Shown: piece by piece, positions 43,623-52,599 of the stretch
Position numbering within the stretch: the first letter of the stretch is position 1
Layout of the letters: every line of letters begins with the position of its first letter
Source: an uncultured Prevotellaceae bacterium
GTDB lineage: Bacteria; Bacteroidota; Bacteroidia; Bacteroidales; Bacteroidaceae
Assembly (NCBI GenBank): GCA_900318795.1
Contig: ONLU01000001.1
Coordinates: 1 to 64,000, forward strand
Length of the DNA: 64,000 nucleotides
Reading direction: 5' to 3'
Program-made: the position numbers and the translations under genes
Notes under the pieces: generated by a model
Databases searched by the model: none
Seen by the model: only the letters and a program-made list of their open reading frames with translations
What the model was told of the DNA's origin: nothing

Positions 43623-44722
43623 CGTGTTTGTAATTTGTAGTATTCAGAAAGTCCGAGCAGGTAGCAGCCCGTTCCATAGTCTTCGAAGTCGGGTACAGAT
43701 GTGAAGGTGACTGGCTGGCCTGCTGAGGGCTCCTTTCCTGTGCCTTGATTCCATCCCAGGAACCCGTCTTTGTGGAGACAACTCTTCAGAGCCTGCCATG
43801 CCTTGTCGCAGGCAGGATGGTACTGGGCATCTTTCAGTAAACCATGAAGGATACCCCACGACATGCCATAGAGGAAGAGGGCTGTGCCTGTCATCTCTGG
43901 ACCTGGATACTCTGTATCGCTTACCAGGCTGGCGTGCCAGAAACCGTCGTCATGCTGGCATTCCAGTAGTGCCTTGCTCATCAGGAGAAAGTCTTTCTTC
44001 AACTCTTTGTATTCTTTGCTTTTCTCAGGCAACTCATTCATACTGCGAACCAAGGCTGCGTAAACCCATCCGTTGCCACGGCTCCAATAGCAGTTCTTGC
44101 CGTCTTTCTCTTTGTAAGGGTGAACAAAGTCTTTGTCGCGCCACCAAAGCCCTTCCTTTACGTTGAAGCATCCTCCTCCACATTCGTTGCGCGTCCAACG
44201 GTAACTTTTCATGCCATAGTCAAGATAGCGTTTGTCTTGAGTGATAGCGTACATCTTGATATAAACAGGCAGGGCCATTTGTATGGCATCAATCCAAGTC
44301 CAATAGTCGTAGCGCTCTGTTGCCATCTGCTTTTCCAGGTTCTCCTTGGTGGGTTCCAGTGTGCCTTTGCCTTTCAAAAGGTTGTACTCGATATAGGTCT
44401 GCTCGCAACATTGGTCATCTGCGTCAGTGGTTTTGGTGCCGTTACGGGGCGTCCACTGATGAAAATCAGCCCATTGTTCAGTATAGTCAAGATAGCGTTG
44501 TTGTGGGTCGATGTTGTAGAGTGCCATCAGTCCTTCGTAATAGACAGCGCGAGTCCATAGTGATGAAGGTCGGATTTTCTTTACGTTTGTTGGTTGCGTG
44601 GGATCACTGTACTTCGCCATGAAGTAGTCATTGGTCTGTCGTGCAGCTTGTAGCACATCTGTTTGAGCAGAAGCAGTGGTAAAACCACAGCATAACAGGC
44701 ATGAAAGAATAAATGTTTTCAT
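43619..44722 (-). CDS. Unsaturated rhamnogalacturonyl hydrolase, GH105
   Basis: A 367-residue enzyme that removes the unsaturated galacturonyl residue left by rhamnogalacturonan or pectate lyases. It has a signal peptide (ending TTASAQ) and an (alpha/alpha)6 barrel with YDYWTWIDAIQMALPVYIKM (the catalytic Asp of the family), CYWSRGNGWVYAALVRSMNE and CQHDDGFWHASLVS. It starts 2 bases after the GH2 stop and overlaps GH106. Together with the PL11 enzyme it completes rhamnogalacturonan-I backbone breakdown. Confidence 0.94.
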   Translation of the reverse strand: MKTFILSCLLCCGFTTASAQTDVLQAARQTNDYFMAKYSDPTQPTNVKKIRPSSLWTRAVYYEGLMALYNIDPQQRYLDYTEQWADFHQWTPRNGTKTTDADDQCCEQTYIEYNLLKGKGTLEPTKENLEKQMATERYDYWTWIDAIQMALPVYIKMYAITQDKRYLDYGMKSYRWTRNECGGGCFNVKEGLWWRDKDFVHPYKEKDGKNCYWSRGNGWVYAALVRSMNELPEKSKEYKELKKDFLLMSKALLECQHDDGFWHASLVSDTEYPGPEMTGTALFLYGMSWGILHGLLKDAQYHPACDKAWQALKSCLHKDGFLGWNQGTGKEPSAGQPVTFTSVPDFEDYGTGCYLLGLSEYYKLQTR

Positions 44723-44724
44723 TG

Positions 44725-47091
44725 TTATTTCGTTTCTAGTTTTGTAGTAAGTTGTTTAAATTTTGTGGAGCTTGTCTTCAGCATGATGTTGGAAGGCACG
44801 GTGCCGGCACGGAGGATGACCATGGCCTGTCCTTGCCACAGGGAGCGGTGATTAGTCGCATTCAACTCGTTGCTGTTGATGTCGCCATTGGTGACGGCTA
44901 CAATCTGAGCATCGCCACTGACAGCGAAGGTGAGTTCGTCCTGGCAGGTCAGCACAGTTCGTCCCTTGGCATCGACAGCACGCAGACGGATATGCTGGAG
45001 ATCCATGCCGTCAGCATGCCATTGGCTGTTGTCCGGCTCAGCAATAATTTTGACGGGTTTGCCCGTTGTTTCCAAAGCATGGCGTGCAACGGCTTTGCCA
45101 CCACGGTAGCCAATAGCTTCGAGATGTCCCTTTTTGTAGTCAATGCCATTCCATGTTATCTTGTTGCGCGACTTGGCATCCTTCGGGTTGTTGCGACGTC
45201 CCAGGCTCTTTCCGTTGAGCACCAGTTCTACTTCATCGCAGTTGGTATAGATGACGAGGTTGGCCTTAGAGCCTTCAGGACGGTTCCAGAGTTCTGACTG
45301 GCGGTCGGTACCCGTGATGATGCCGTTCCACTCGACACCAGCGTTCTTGTCTTCCATCACGGAGAGACGTACCATAGGATTGTCTGTGAAGAATGACTTC
45401 ATGAAGTAAGCTTTGGGTTTAGCGTTGAGCGAAATGTCGAAGACACCTTGAGCCCAACCTTTGGCGGGCCACCCCTGTGACTCTCCAAGGTAGTCGATGG
45501 CTCCCCAGTATGCCAGTCCGATGACTTTGTCGAGGTTCATCTCGAAGTAGTTGGGCCCCATCGCAGCTGTTGAGGCCTCGCTCTGGTAGAACGTCATCCA
45601 GGGGAAGCGGCGACCGTCGCCAGGGAAGTACATATACCTATAGTTATAGGCCTGCACATCCGTCTGCATGGCCAGGTTGCAAGGTAGCGAGTCTGTCTCC
45701 CAGTTACGGTAACGCGGGTGCATGGCTACAGTGACAAGGCGGGTGGAGTCGTAGCGTTGCAGCACGGGGCGCATCATCTTGTAGCATGTCACGCCAAAGT
45801 CGTTGAACGGCTGGTTGGGGTCTTGTTGCAACTCGTTGCCTAAGCTCCATAGAACCACACTGGGTGAGTTGCGGTCACGCTTTACCCATTCTGTAACATC
45901 CTGTGCCCAATGGTTCAAGAAAGGCACACGTCCACCAGTATGCTGCAGTGTCCACTTGTCGTATAGCTCATCGACGACAAGGATTCCCAGTCGGTCGCAG
46001 CACTCTATGAACGAGCGGCTGTAAGGATTGTGGCTGGTGCGCACATGGTTCATGCCAAACTGCTTCATCAGCTGTAGGCGCTTCTCGATGGCACGAGGAT
46101 AGGCGGCAGCACCCAGGGCTCCTAGGGTGTGGTGGTTGGCATAGCCTTTGAGCAGTACCTTCTTGCCATTCAGTTTCAGACCATATTTGGGACCAATCTC
46201 AATGGTACGGATACCAAAGTGTTCAGCGTATTCGTCTGCAATAGAACCATCCTCGCGGAGCAGTTGGGCAACTGCCTTGTATAGTTTGGGAGACTCCGTG
46301 TCCCACAACTGAGCGTTGGCAATCTCCATCTCAGGTACCTGCATCTCCAAGGTGCGTGTTTGCGGGTTGCGCTTTTTGACACCGGTCGTTTCTGCCACGA
46401 GGTTTCCGTCAGGGTCATAGATCATGACGTGCATGTGAATCTCCTTGGCTTTGGTACGGTTGGTAAACTCTGCCGAGAGACTGACAAAGCGATTTTGGCG
46501 TGTAGTGATGTAGAGTGGATGACGCCCGAAGTAAAGGTCTGCAGGCGTGTTGACCAATTTGACATCGCGGAAGAGACCACCACCCGTATACCAACGCGAG
46601 TTGAGTTCCTTCTGCGTGGAGGCTACGACGAGCAACTCGTTAGGCTCTCCGTAGCGCAGCTGCTGGGTGATATCCAGTTCGAAGCCTACATAACCATAGT
46701 CTGTACCACCAATGCGTTGTCCATTGAGGTAGACATCGCCCACAAGCATGATGCCCTCGAAATCGAGCAGTACACGACGGCCTTTGAGCGAGGTATCGGG
46801 GGTGATGGTACGGCGGTAGAAGCCCAGCCCCATCTCCTTGAAACCTCGAGCAGAGAGGCGTGACTTGATATTGGCAGCCACGTCCGTGTTGTCAGCCTTT
46901 TCGTCAGCTGCGGGTGGTACCCACGGTTGCGATATCTGGAAGTCGTGGGGTACATTGATGGTCTCTACATTGGTGAACTGTGCATCGCGGGAGAACTGCC
47001 AGCCATTATTCAGACATTGTGTTTGGCGGGGCTGGGCGATGAGCACCATTGAGGTGCAAAGAAGGAAAGGTAGTATGAATAACCGTTTCAT
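44725..47091 (-). CDS. Beta-galactosidase-like enzyme, GH2
   Basis: A 788-residue secreted glycoside hydrolase: signal peptide, sugar-binding N-domain (CLNNGWQFSRDAQF, YRRTITPDTSLKGRRVLLDF), immunoglobulin-like domain, a TIM barrel (NHVRTSHNPYSRSFIECCDR) and C-terminal beta domains with a DUF4982-like segment. The acid/base Glu is in VVLWSLGNELQQD and the likely nucleophile is the Glu of FYQSEAST. The substrate is probably beta-galactoside side chains of pectin, though GH2 also includes beta-glucuronidases. The start at 47091 is preferred because it overlaps the upstream stop (ATGA); the frame allows 47103. Confidence 0.9.
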   Translation of the reverse strand: MKRLFILPFLLCTSMVLIAQPRQTQCLNNGWQFSRDAQFTNVETINVPHDFQISQPWVPPAADEKADNTDVAANIKSRLSARGFKEMGLGFYRRTITPDTSLKGRRVLLDFEGIMLVGDVYLNGQRIGGTDYGYVGFELDITQQLRYGEPNELLVVASTQKELNSRWYTGGGLFRDVKLVNTPADLYFGRHPLYITTRQNRFVSLSAEFTNRTKAKEIHMHVMIYDPDGNLVAETTGVKKRNPQTRTLEMQVPEMEIANAQLWDTESPKLYKAVAQLLREDGSIADEYAEHFGIRTIEIGPKYGLKLNGKKVLLKGYANHHTLGALGAAAYPRAIEKRLQLMKQFGMNHVRTSHNPYSRSFIECCDRLGILVVDELYDKWTLQHTGGRVPFLNHWAQDVTEWVKRDRNSPSVVLWSLGNELQQDPNQPFNDFGVTCYKMMRPVLQRYDSTRLVTVAMHPRYRNWETDSLPCNLAMQTDVQAYNYRYMYFPGDGRRFPWMTFYQSEASTAAMGPNYFEMNLDKVIGLAYWGAIDYLGESQGWPAKGWAQGVFDISLNAKPKAYFMKSFFTDNPMVRLSVMEDKNAGVEWNGIITGTDRQSELWNRPEGSKANLVIYTNCDEVELVLNGKSLGRRNNPKDAKSRNKITWNGIDYKKGHLEAIGYRGGKAVARHALETTGKPVKIIAEPDNSQWHADGMDLQHIRLRAVDAKGRTVLTCQDELTFAVSGDAQIVAVTNGDINSNELNATNHRSLWQGQAMVILRAGTVPSNIMLKTSSTKFKQLTTKLETK

Positions 47092-48035
47092 AGGTTGATG
47101 CATTTGAGGTTCTTGTCAAGTTGTTCAGTGCTGCTGGCGCCTACAAGAACAGAAGTGACACCCTGTTGGTCGAGAATCCAGCGCAGGGCAGACTCTGCCA
47201 GTGTGTGGCCTTTGGCCTGTGCCTCCTGATTCCATTGGCGCAATTGCTGAAGAAGTTCTTCAGAGAGCATGTCCTTACGCAAGAACTTGCCCTGTGCCAT
47301 GCGGGAGTCATCGGGTATGCCGTTCAGGTAACGGTCGGTGAGCAGGCCCTGAGCCAATGGCGAGAAGGAAATGAAGCCCACTCCCTCTTTGTGACAAAGG
47401 TCAAGGATGCCCTCGTCGATGGGTTCGTGGTCAAGCATATTCAGACGACCTTGGTAGATGAGTAGTGGCGTGTCATGATCACGAAGGTAGGCGATAGCAG
47501 TTTTAGTTGCCTCTAAGGGCCACCTTGAGATACCGATATATAGCGCTTTTCCTTGCCGTACGATGTCAACAAGAGCCTGTAGCGTTTCCTCCAAAGGAGT
47601 CTCTGGGTCATAGCGGTGCGAATAGAAAAGGTCAACATAATCCAGATGCATGCGTTTTAGGCTTTGTTCCAACGATGCCATCAGATACTTTCGTGACCCC
47701 CAGTTGCCATAGGGGCCAGGCCACATGTCATAACCGGCCTTCGTTGCTATGAACAGCTCGTCACGGTACGGTTTCATGTCTTCATCCATCAGATGTCCAA
47801 AGGTTGTCTCTGCGCTCCCGTATGGTGGCCCATAGTTGTTGGCCAAGTCCATATGCGTGACACCATGGTCAAATGCATATCTGACAATGCGCTTGGAACG
47901 TTCATAGGAATCGTTTCCTCCGAAGTTGTGCCAAAAACCTAAACTTACTTGAGGAAGTAAGACGCCAGATCGGCCACATCGGGCATATTTCATGCCGTTT
48001 TCATATCGCTGAGAGTTTGCTTGGTAATTAATCAT
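47088..48035 (-). CDS. Aldo/keto reductase, YghZ-like
   Basis: A 315-residue cytoplasmic NADPH-dependent reductase with the AKR pattern: the catalytic-region THMDLANNYGPPYGSAE (Asp, Tyr), the Lys of IATKAGYDMWPGPYG, the YSHRYDPETPLEETLQALVD segment and the cofactor-binding end TSVLVGASSTEQLDKN. Closest in appearance to YghZ/L-glyceraldehyde-3-phosphate reductases. In this operon it could reduce an aldehyde arising from rhamnose or galacturonate breakdown, but the substrate is not shown. First gene of the operon AKR-GH2-GH105-GH106. Confidence 0.88.
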   Translation of the reverse strand: MINYQANSQRYENGMKYARCGRSGVLLPQVSLGFWHNFGGNDSYERSKRIVRYAFDHGVTHMDLANNYGPPYGSAETTFGHLMDEDMKPYRDELFIATKAGYDMWPGPYGNWGSRKYLMASLEQSLKRMHLDYVDLFYSHRYDPETPLEETLQALVDIVRQGKALYIGISRWPLEATKTAIAYLRDHDTPLLIYQGRLNMLDHEPIDEGILDLCHKEGVGFISFSPLAQGLLTDRYLNGIPDDSRMAQGKFLRKDMLSEELLQQLRQWNQEAQAKGHTLAESALRWILDQQGVTSVLVGASSTEQLDKNLKCINL

Positions 48036-48063
48036 ATAGTTTGTCGTTTTAGTAAATCAGCTA

Positions 48064-48094
48064 CAAAGGTAATGTAATTTTTTGAGATGAACAA
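48064..48094 (-). promoter_or_regulatory. Promoter of the minus-strand pectin operon
   Basis: Minus strand TACCTTTG (48071-48064), TTG at 48094-48092, 20-base spacer; leader of about 25 bases before the aldo/keto reductase ATG. It would drive four genes down to 41139. Confidence 0.8.
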
Positions 48095-48129
48095 GCGAAA
48101 ATGCTAAAAACATGGCTTTTTGTCATGAT

Positions 48130-50403
48130 TCATTTCTGTTTAGGTTTTGCCTGAACTATTGCCCATTGGTCGACTATAATGTGTGGATCCACAGCATGAA
48201 GAGTTAGTGTATGGCTTCCAGCTTCTAGGTGAACGTTGCAGGTCCTGATAGCTTGACCTCTGAGAACATTCTCTTTCCATCTCTCGGAACGGAAAGGTTC
48301 TTTCAAGTTGAAGGTGTCGGTTCTTTCCTGGTCTATAGTGGTGGTAAAGCGTAGCTCCCCACGGTCAACAGGGTGTGTAGGAATTAATGCGACAGTCAGC
48401 CAGTATTCTCCCGATGTCTTAATGTCGAATGTGTAGTTTAGAAAAGCTCCGCAAGGCAGTGCTACCGCTTGCATAGAGTGGCCTAGCATCTGGATTGTTT
48501 TGGGCGCTCCACCATAAGTGTTGTAGTTGGCAGCATGGCAATGGTACATTGAACGTCCCTGTAGCGTGTCTTTTGCCAAGGAGGCTCTCACATCTTCAAA
48601 GACGGGTAAACGGCGTGGTGCAGCATCCATGATGTGTTGCCATTTGCCATTACCCAGTTTGTTGTATTGTTTGGTGAGTGCTTGTATCTTAAGGTACGCT
48701 TGATGACTCTCCGCACTGTCGCTGAGTATCTTGTGGTTCATAGCTGAGGTTGCCAGTACAGGATAGGCGATGGCGGCAAAATATGCGTCGTTAAGATCTG
48801 GACGTATAAGCCGATTGCAATGCTCGACAGTTTTTTCTAGTTGGTCAAAAACTGCTAGTCGTGCTGTCGCCTGTGTGGTCGTTAATTCTGTGTTGCAGAC
48901 AGGAGAGAGTCCTCGGTGATAGCGTTTCTTGTCCAGTTCTACCTGAGTCCATCCCATGAATTCCGGGCGTCGTTCACCACAGAGTCTGTAAAACTCATGC
49001 ATGGCAGGAAAGAGTTTTTCGCCTGCCGCTAACCCAAATTGCCGACAGAGCCAATTCTTGTAATGGTTGCTCAACTCAGTGTGATTGGTGCAGTTAATAT
49101 TCCATGCTAAATCCAAGAATAACTCCAGCTGGTATCCAGCCACCTTAGGGTCGTGAATGTTTGCTATCCAGAGTCGTCGCATGTGGTGGTCATAGGCCTC
49201 TCTCAGTTCTTGGTATATCAACCCCGGCTGGGTGGTGCAGAGCCATAGATAGTCATGAGGACGTCCCCAATAGCTTAAGTGATAATACACACCGCCACCA
49301 CCGCTGCGTTGTTGCTCGGAAGGTGACGAATAGCGTGTCATATAGCCATAGTTGTCATCGCACCACATCAGCGTGACGTAGTCAGGTACATTCAGTCCCA
49401 TTTCATACAACTGCAGGACCTCTTTGTAAGGAACAAACACTTGTGTCTGCTTGTATTTCATGTATCTGCTGATTAGCTCTTGTTGGTCATCGATGACTTG
49501 TTGCAGTCCGTCTAGTTTCTCCTTCATCGTATGGTATCCCTCCATAGAACTGTCATGTATGCCACGCATGCCGATGGTAAGCAGGTTGTTGGGTGAGAGG
49601 CTGACTTCAGAGAGCCGTTCCGTCCAATAATCCAGAACACCTCTCCTATTTGTGCGATAGTTGAAAGGTCCGCGGACACTTTTGTCCCATTCTCCGACAT
49701 TGTTGCGCAGCAATGGTTCACAGTGGCTTGTACCAATGACAATGCCACATGAGTCAGCTGTGGCCTTTGCACCAGGCAGCAGGAAGAAAGCCGTGGTTCC
49801 TTCGTGCATGGCAGGCCAGACAGTGTTTGCCCTAAGTCGCAGTAATAATTGGAAAATGCGTTTATAGGTCTTGACGGCATTTTCCATACTGTTGCCTGTT
49901 CCCCCTGTATGGCGACTCCAGGGACGCAACGACCAGTCTTCGTCGTTCAGGAATACTCCTCTGTACTGGACGCTGGGGTGCTGTTCGGTCACAAAGTTAC
50001 TATCGAAGGTCAGCCGGTGTAGGCGCTTGGGAACCACGTCGCCCCACCATATCCAGGGTGATACTCCCGCCAGTCGCGACAGTTCCAGCAGTCCGTAAGC
50101 TGTTCCGCGCTCACTAAATCCCTCAACCACCACTTGTCCGTTTTGGGCATAAAGTCTGAAACCATCGTCCTCTCCGTGACCTTCTACAATGCGGATAGTA
50201 CCCTGATTCCCGGCCTCAGGTGTTGTTCCTGTGACCTGTAACATGTCGTCTCTCCACATGTCAAGAGCTGTCTTTACTACAGGTGAAACTTTTTCGGGTA
50301 GTTGATAAGTAATAGGATGCTTTCCGTCAAATAGAATCACTTCTGAAGCAATTGAAATACAACCGCCGGATAATAATAAAAGAAAAAATAAAAGTCGTTT
50401 CAT
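48130..50403 (-). CDS. Alpha-glucuronidase-type enzyme, GH115
   Basis: A 757-residue secreted glycosidase that removes alpha-1,2-linked glucuronic acid or 4-O-methyl-glucuronic acid. Signal peptide MKRLLFFLLLLSGGCISIAS; the chain then shows the GH115 order: SRLAGVSPWIWWGDVVPKR, PSVQYRGVFLNDEDWSLRPW, LRANTVWPAMHEGTTAFF, LMWCDDNYGYMTRYS and a C-terminal beta domain (DPHIIVDQWAIVQA). GH115 is best known from glucuronoxylan, but here the surroundings are pectin enzymes, so glucuronic acid on rhamnogalacturonan or arabinogalactan side chains is the likely target. It has its own divergent promoter region, and the -7 box ends four bases before the ATG. Confidence 0.92.
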   Translation of the reverse strand: MKRLLFFLLLLSGGCISIASEVILFDGKHPITYQLPEKVSPVVKTALDMWRDDMLQVTGTTPEAGNQGTIRIVEGHGEDDGFRLYAQNGQVVVEGFSERGTAYGLLELSRLAGVSPWIWWGDVVPKRLHRLTFDSNFVTEQHPSVQYRGVFLNDEDWSLRPWSRHTGGTGNSMENAVKTYKRIFQLLLRLRANTVWPAMHEGTTAFFLLPGAKATADSCGIVIGTSHCEPLLRNNVGEWDKSVRGPFNYRTNRRGVLDYWTERLSEVSLSPNNLLTIGMRGIHDSSMEGYHTMKEKLDGLQQVIDDQQELISRYMKYKQTQVFVPYKEVLQLYEMGLNVPDYVTLMWCDDNYGYMTRYSSPSEQQRSGGGGVYYHLSYWGRPHDYLWLCTTQPGLIYQELREAYDHHMRRLWIANIHDPKVAGYQLELFLDLAWNINCTNHTELSNHYKNWLCRQFGLAAGEKLFPAMHEFYRLCGERRPEFMGWTQVELDKKRYHRGLSPVCNTELTTTQATARLAVFDQLEKTVEHCNRLIRPDLNDAYFAAIAYPVLATSAMNHKILSDSAESHQAYLKIQALTKQYNKLGNGKWQHIMDAAPRRLPVFEDVRASLAKDTLQGRSMYHCHAANYNTYGGAPKTIQMLGHSMQAVALPCGAFLNYTFDIKTSGEYWLTVALIPTHPVDRGELRFTTTIDQERTDTFNLKEPFRSERWKENVLRGQAIRTCNVHLEAGSHTLTLHAVDPHIIVDQWAIVQAKPKQK

Positions 50404-50407
50404 GCCA

Positions 50408-50415
50408 CAAAGGTA
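50408..50415 (-). promoter_or_regulatory. -7 element of the GH115 gene
   Basis: Minus strand TACCTTTG, four bases before the ATG at 50403. I see no clear TTG at the expected -33 distance (the region is T-rich). If used, transcripts are leaderless. Confidence 0.5.
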
Positions 50416-50423
50416 ATAAAAAG

Positions 50424-50454
50424 TTTGGAAAATAAAAAAAATTGCTTATCTTTG
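50424..50454 (+). promoter_or_regulatory. Promoter of the plus-strand pectin operon
   Basis: TTTG at 50424-50427 and TATCTTTG at 50447-50454 with 19 bases between. It overlaps the region controlling the divergent GH115 gene and would drive six genes to 62098. Confidence 0.8.
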
Positions 50455-50486
50455 TAACCTCAAAAACAAATCAAAGCAGCACGACA

Positions 50487-52568
50487 ATGGATAAACTATT
50501 ACTGACATTGGCACTAACAGCCACCCATTATCTCTTTGTATATTTCACAGGCAATGCCCCTGAGAAGGAGCAAGTTTGTTATGCCGTCAGCGACGACGGT
50601 TTCAACTATAGTCCATTGAACAATGGCCAACCCATTATCGGCAGCGATACCATTGCACGAGCCAAGGGCGTGCGCGATCCACATATTTTGCGCTGCGACG
50701 ACGGATGGTTCCGAATGACCGTTACCGATATGCGCTGTCGCCAAGGATGGGACAGTAACCGTGGCATCGTTTTGTTGCGCTCCCGCGATATGGTACACTG
50801 GGAACATCATACGGTACATTTCCCTGAGCGTTTTGCCGGTACCCCATTTGCTCATGTTACCCGCGTTTGGGCACCGCAGACATTTTTCGACCAGCATACA
50901 GGTCGCTATTTGGTCTATTTCTCCTTACTCAGCAGTGACGGTACCATCCCTTACGACCGCGTCTACTGGTGTTATGCCAATAGTGATTTTACTGATTTGG
51001 AGGGTGTCCCCCAGGTGCTTTTCGACTTTGGGGCACCTGCCATTGACTCTGATATCGTGAGAGACGAGCGTGGACTTCTGCATCTTTTTTTCAAGACTGA
51101 GGCAGACGGAGCCCATAAAGGCATTCGGCAGTATGTCTTTAAAGACATATATCAATCGTCCACATGGAAACTTCTTGACGGATTTTGCGAGACCACCAAG
51201 AGCGATGTTGAGGGAGCAGGTGTCTTCCCCTTGATAAATGGTGGGTGGTGCTTGATGTATGATTGCTACCGTGATCACTACTACCAGTTCACCAAAAGTC
51301 GTGACCTGCGACGGTTTCATTTTGTGCAGAATACCAAGACGGAAGGAACGTTTACACCACGCCATGGTACTGTCATCCCCATCACCACCGACGAATATCA
51401 GCGGCTTCTGACCGCGTTCCCATCGGCAGACAGCCATCGACGGATGACGCCTTTGGATGTTCAGCTTGACCGTACCTCTGATAGTCCGTTCAGTTATAGT
51501 GTTCCTGTGCCAGACGGCAACTATCGCGTCACAATTACGGTAGGCTCCCGTCAGCGAGCAGCACAGACTGTAGTCAGAGCAGAAAGCCGACGCCATTTCT
51601 TCGATGCTGTCAATACCAAGAAGGGACATTATCAGACGCTGACCTTTCTGGTCAACAAGCATTCTGCACGTATCGACGCCACTCGTCAGGTCAAGCTGAA
51701 ACCTCGTGAGTGGGGATATAAGAACTGGGACGACTCGTTGACCCTGCACTTTTGTGGACCAGCACCTGCGGTAAAAAGCATACATATAGAGCCCGACACT
51801 ACCTCCACCACCGTATTCCTTTGTGGCAATAGTACCGTTGTTGACCAAGAGAACGAGCCTTGGGCATCGTGGGGACAAATGGTCACCCGCTGGTTCGACT
51901 CCAGCGTAGCCATTGCCAATTATGCCGAGAGTGGTCTTTCTGCCACTACCTTCCTTGCCCAGTTGCGGCTAGATAAAATACTTACCCAGTTGCGGGCTGG
52001 CGATTACGTCATTTGTGAGTTTGGTCATAACGACGAGAAGGAGAAACGCGCCGGTGACGGCGCCTGGTACAGCTACAGCCGCAACCTGAAAATATTTGCC
52101 GACCGCGTGCGTGAGAAGGGTGGGCACATCATCTTTGTCACTCCGACAGCACGCCGCCTCTTCAACAGCGACCACAAGACATTGGGCTATACCCACGGCG
52201 ACTACCCCGAAGCTATGCGCACGGTGGCTCGTCGCGAACAAATACCGCTGATAGAACTCAACGCCATGACGCGAACATTCTTTACCGCGTTGGGCGAAGA
52301 AGGCTCCAAGCAGGCTTTGGTACACTATGCCGCCAACACCTTCCCTGATCAGTCAACTCCGCTGGCAGACAATACCCACTTCAATCCTTACGGGGCCTGG
52401 CAGGTTTCACGTATGGTGGTTATGGGTCTTAAGCAGTTACAAAGCCCCTTGGCTGACCATCTGCGTCCTGACTTTCTCCCCATCGACCCGTCACGTCCAG
52501 ATAGTCCATCCTCTTTCATTTGGTACATGTCGGGCTCAAGCAATATTTTGAAACCTGATGGAAACTAA
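50487..52568 (+). CDS. GH43 glycosidase fused to CE12 acetylesterase
   Basis: A 694-residue two-enzyme fusion. The N-terminal half (~15-330) is a GH43-type five-bladed propeller: GVRDPHILRCDDGWFRM (base Asp), GAPAIDSDIVRDERG (pKa Asp), KSDVEGAGVFPLINGG (acid Glu). It would release arabinose or galactose side groups. After a linker domain comes an SGNH hydrolase (~460-685) of the rhamnogalacturonan acetylesterase family CE12: FLCGNSTVVDQENEPWASWG, VICEFGHNDEKEKRAGDG and DNTHFNPYGAW (Asp-His). The usual GDST is GNST here. The signal sequence is weak (MDKLLLTLALTATHYLF). The ATG at 50487 is chosen because the upstream frame extension overlaps the promoter. First gene of the operon. Confidence 0.88.
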   Translation: MDKLLLTLALTATHYLFVYFTGNAPEKEQVCYAVSDDGFNYSPLNNGQPIIGSDTIARAKGVRDPHILRCDDGWFRMTVTDMRCRQGWDSNRGIVLLRSRDMVHWEHHTVHFPERFAGTPFAHVTRVWAPQTFFDQHTGRYLVYFSLLSSDGTIPYDRVYWCYANSDFTDLEGVPQVLFDFGAPAIDSDIVRDERGLLHLFFKTEADGAHKGIRQYVFKDIYQSSTWKLLDGFCETTKSDVEGAGVFPLINGGWCLMYDCYRDHYYQFTKSRDLRRFHFVQNTKTEGTFTPRHGTVIPITTDEYQRLLTAFPSADSHRRMTPLDVQLDRTSDSPFSYSVPVPDGNYRVTITVGSRQRAAQTVVRAESRRHFFDAVNTKKGHYQTLTFLVNKHSARIDATRQVKLKPREWGYKNWDDSLTLHFCGPAPAVKSIHIEPDTTSTTVFLCGNSTVVDQENEPWASWGQMVTRWFDSSVAIANYAESGLSATTFLAQLRLDKILTQLRAGDYVICEFGHNDEKEKRAGDGAWYSYSRNLKIFADRVREKGGHIIFVTPTARRLFNSDHKTLGYTHGDYPEAMRTVARREQIPLIELNAMTRTFFTALGEEGSKQALVHYAANTFPDQSTPLADNTHFNPYGAWQVSRMVVMGLKQLQSPLADHLRPDFLPIDPSRPDSPSSFIWYMSGSSNILKPDGN

Positions 52569-52599
52569 GCCTGGTGTTTTTGGCTAATTAATAATGTAT

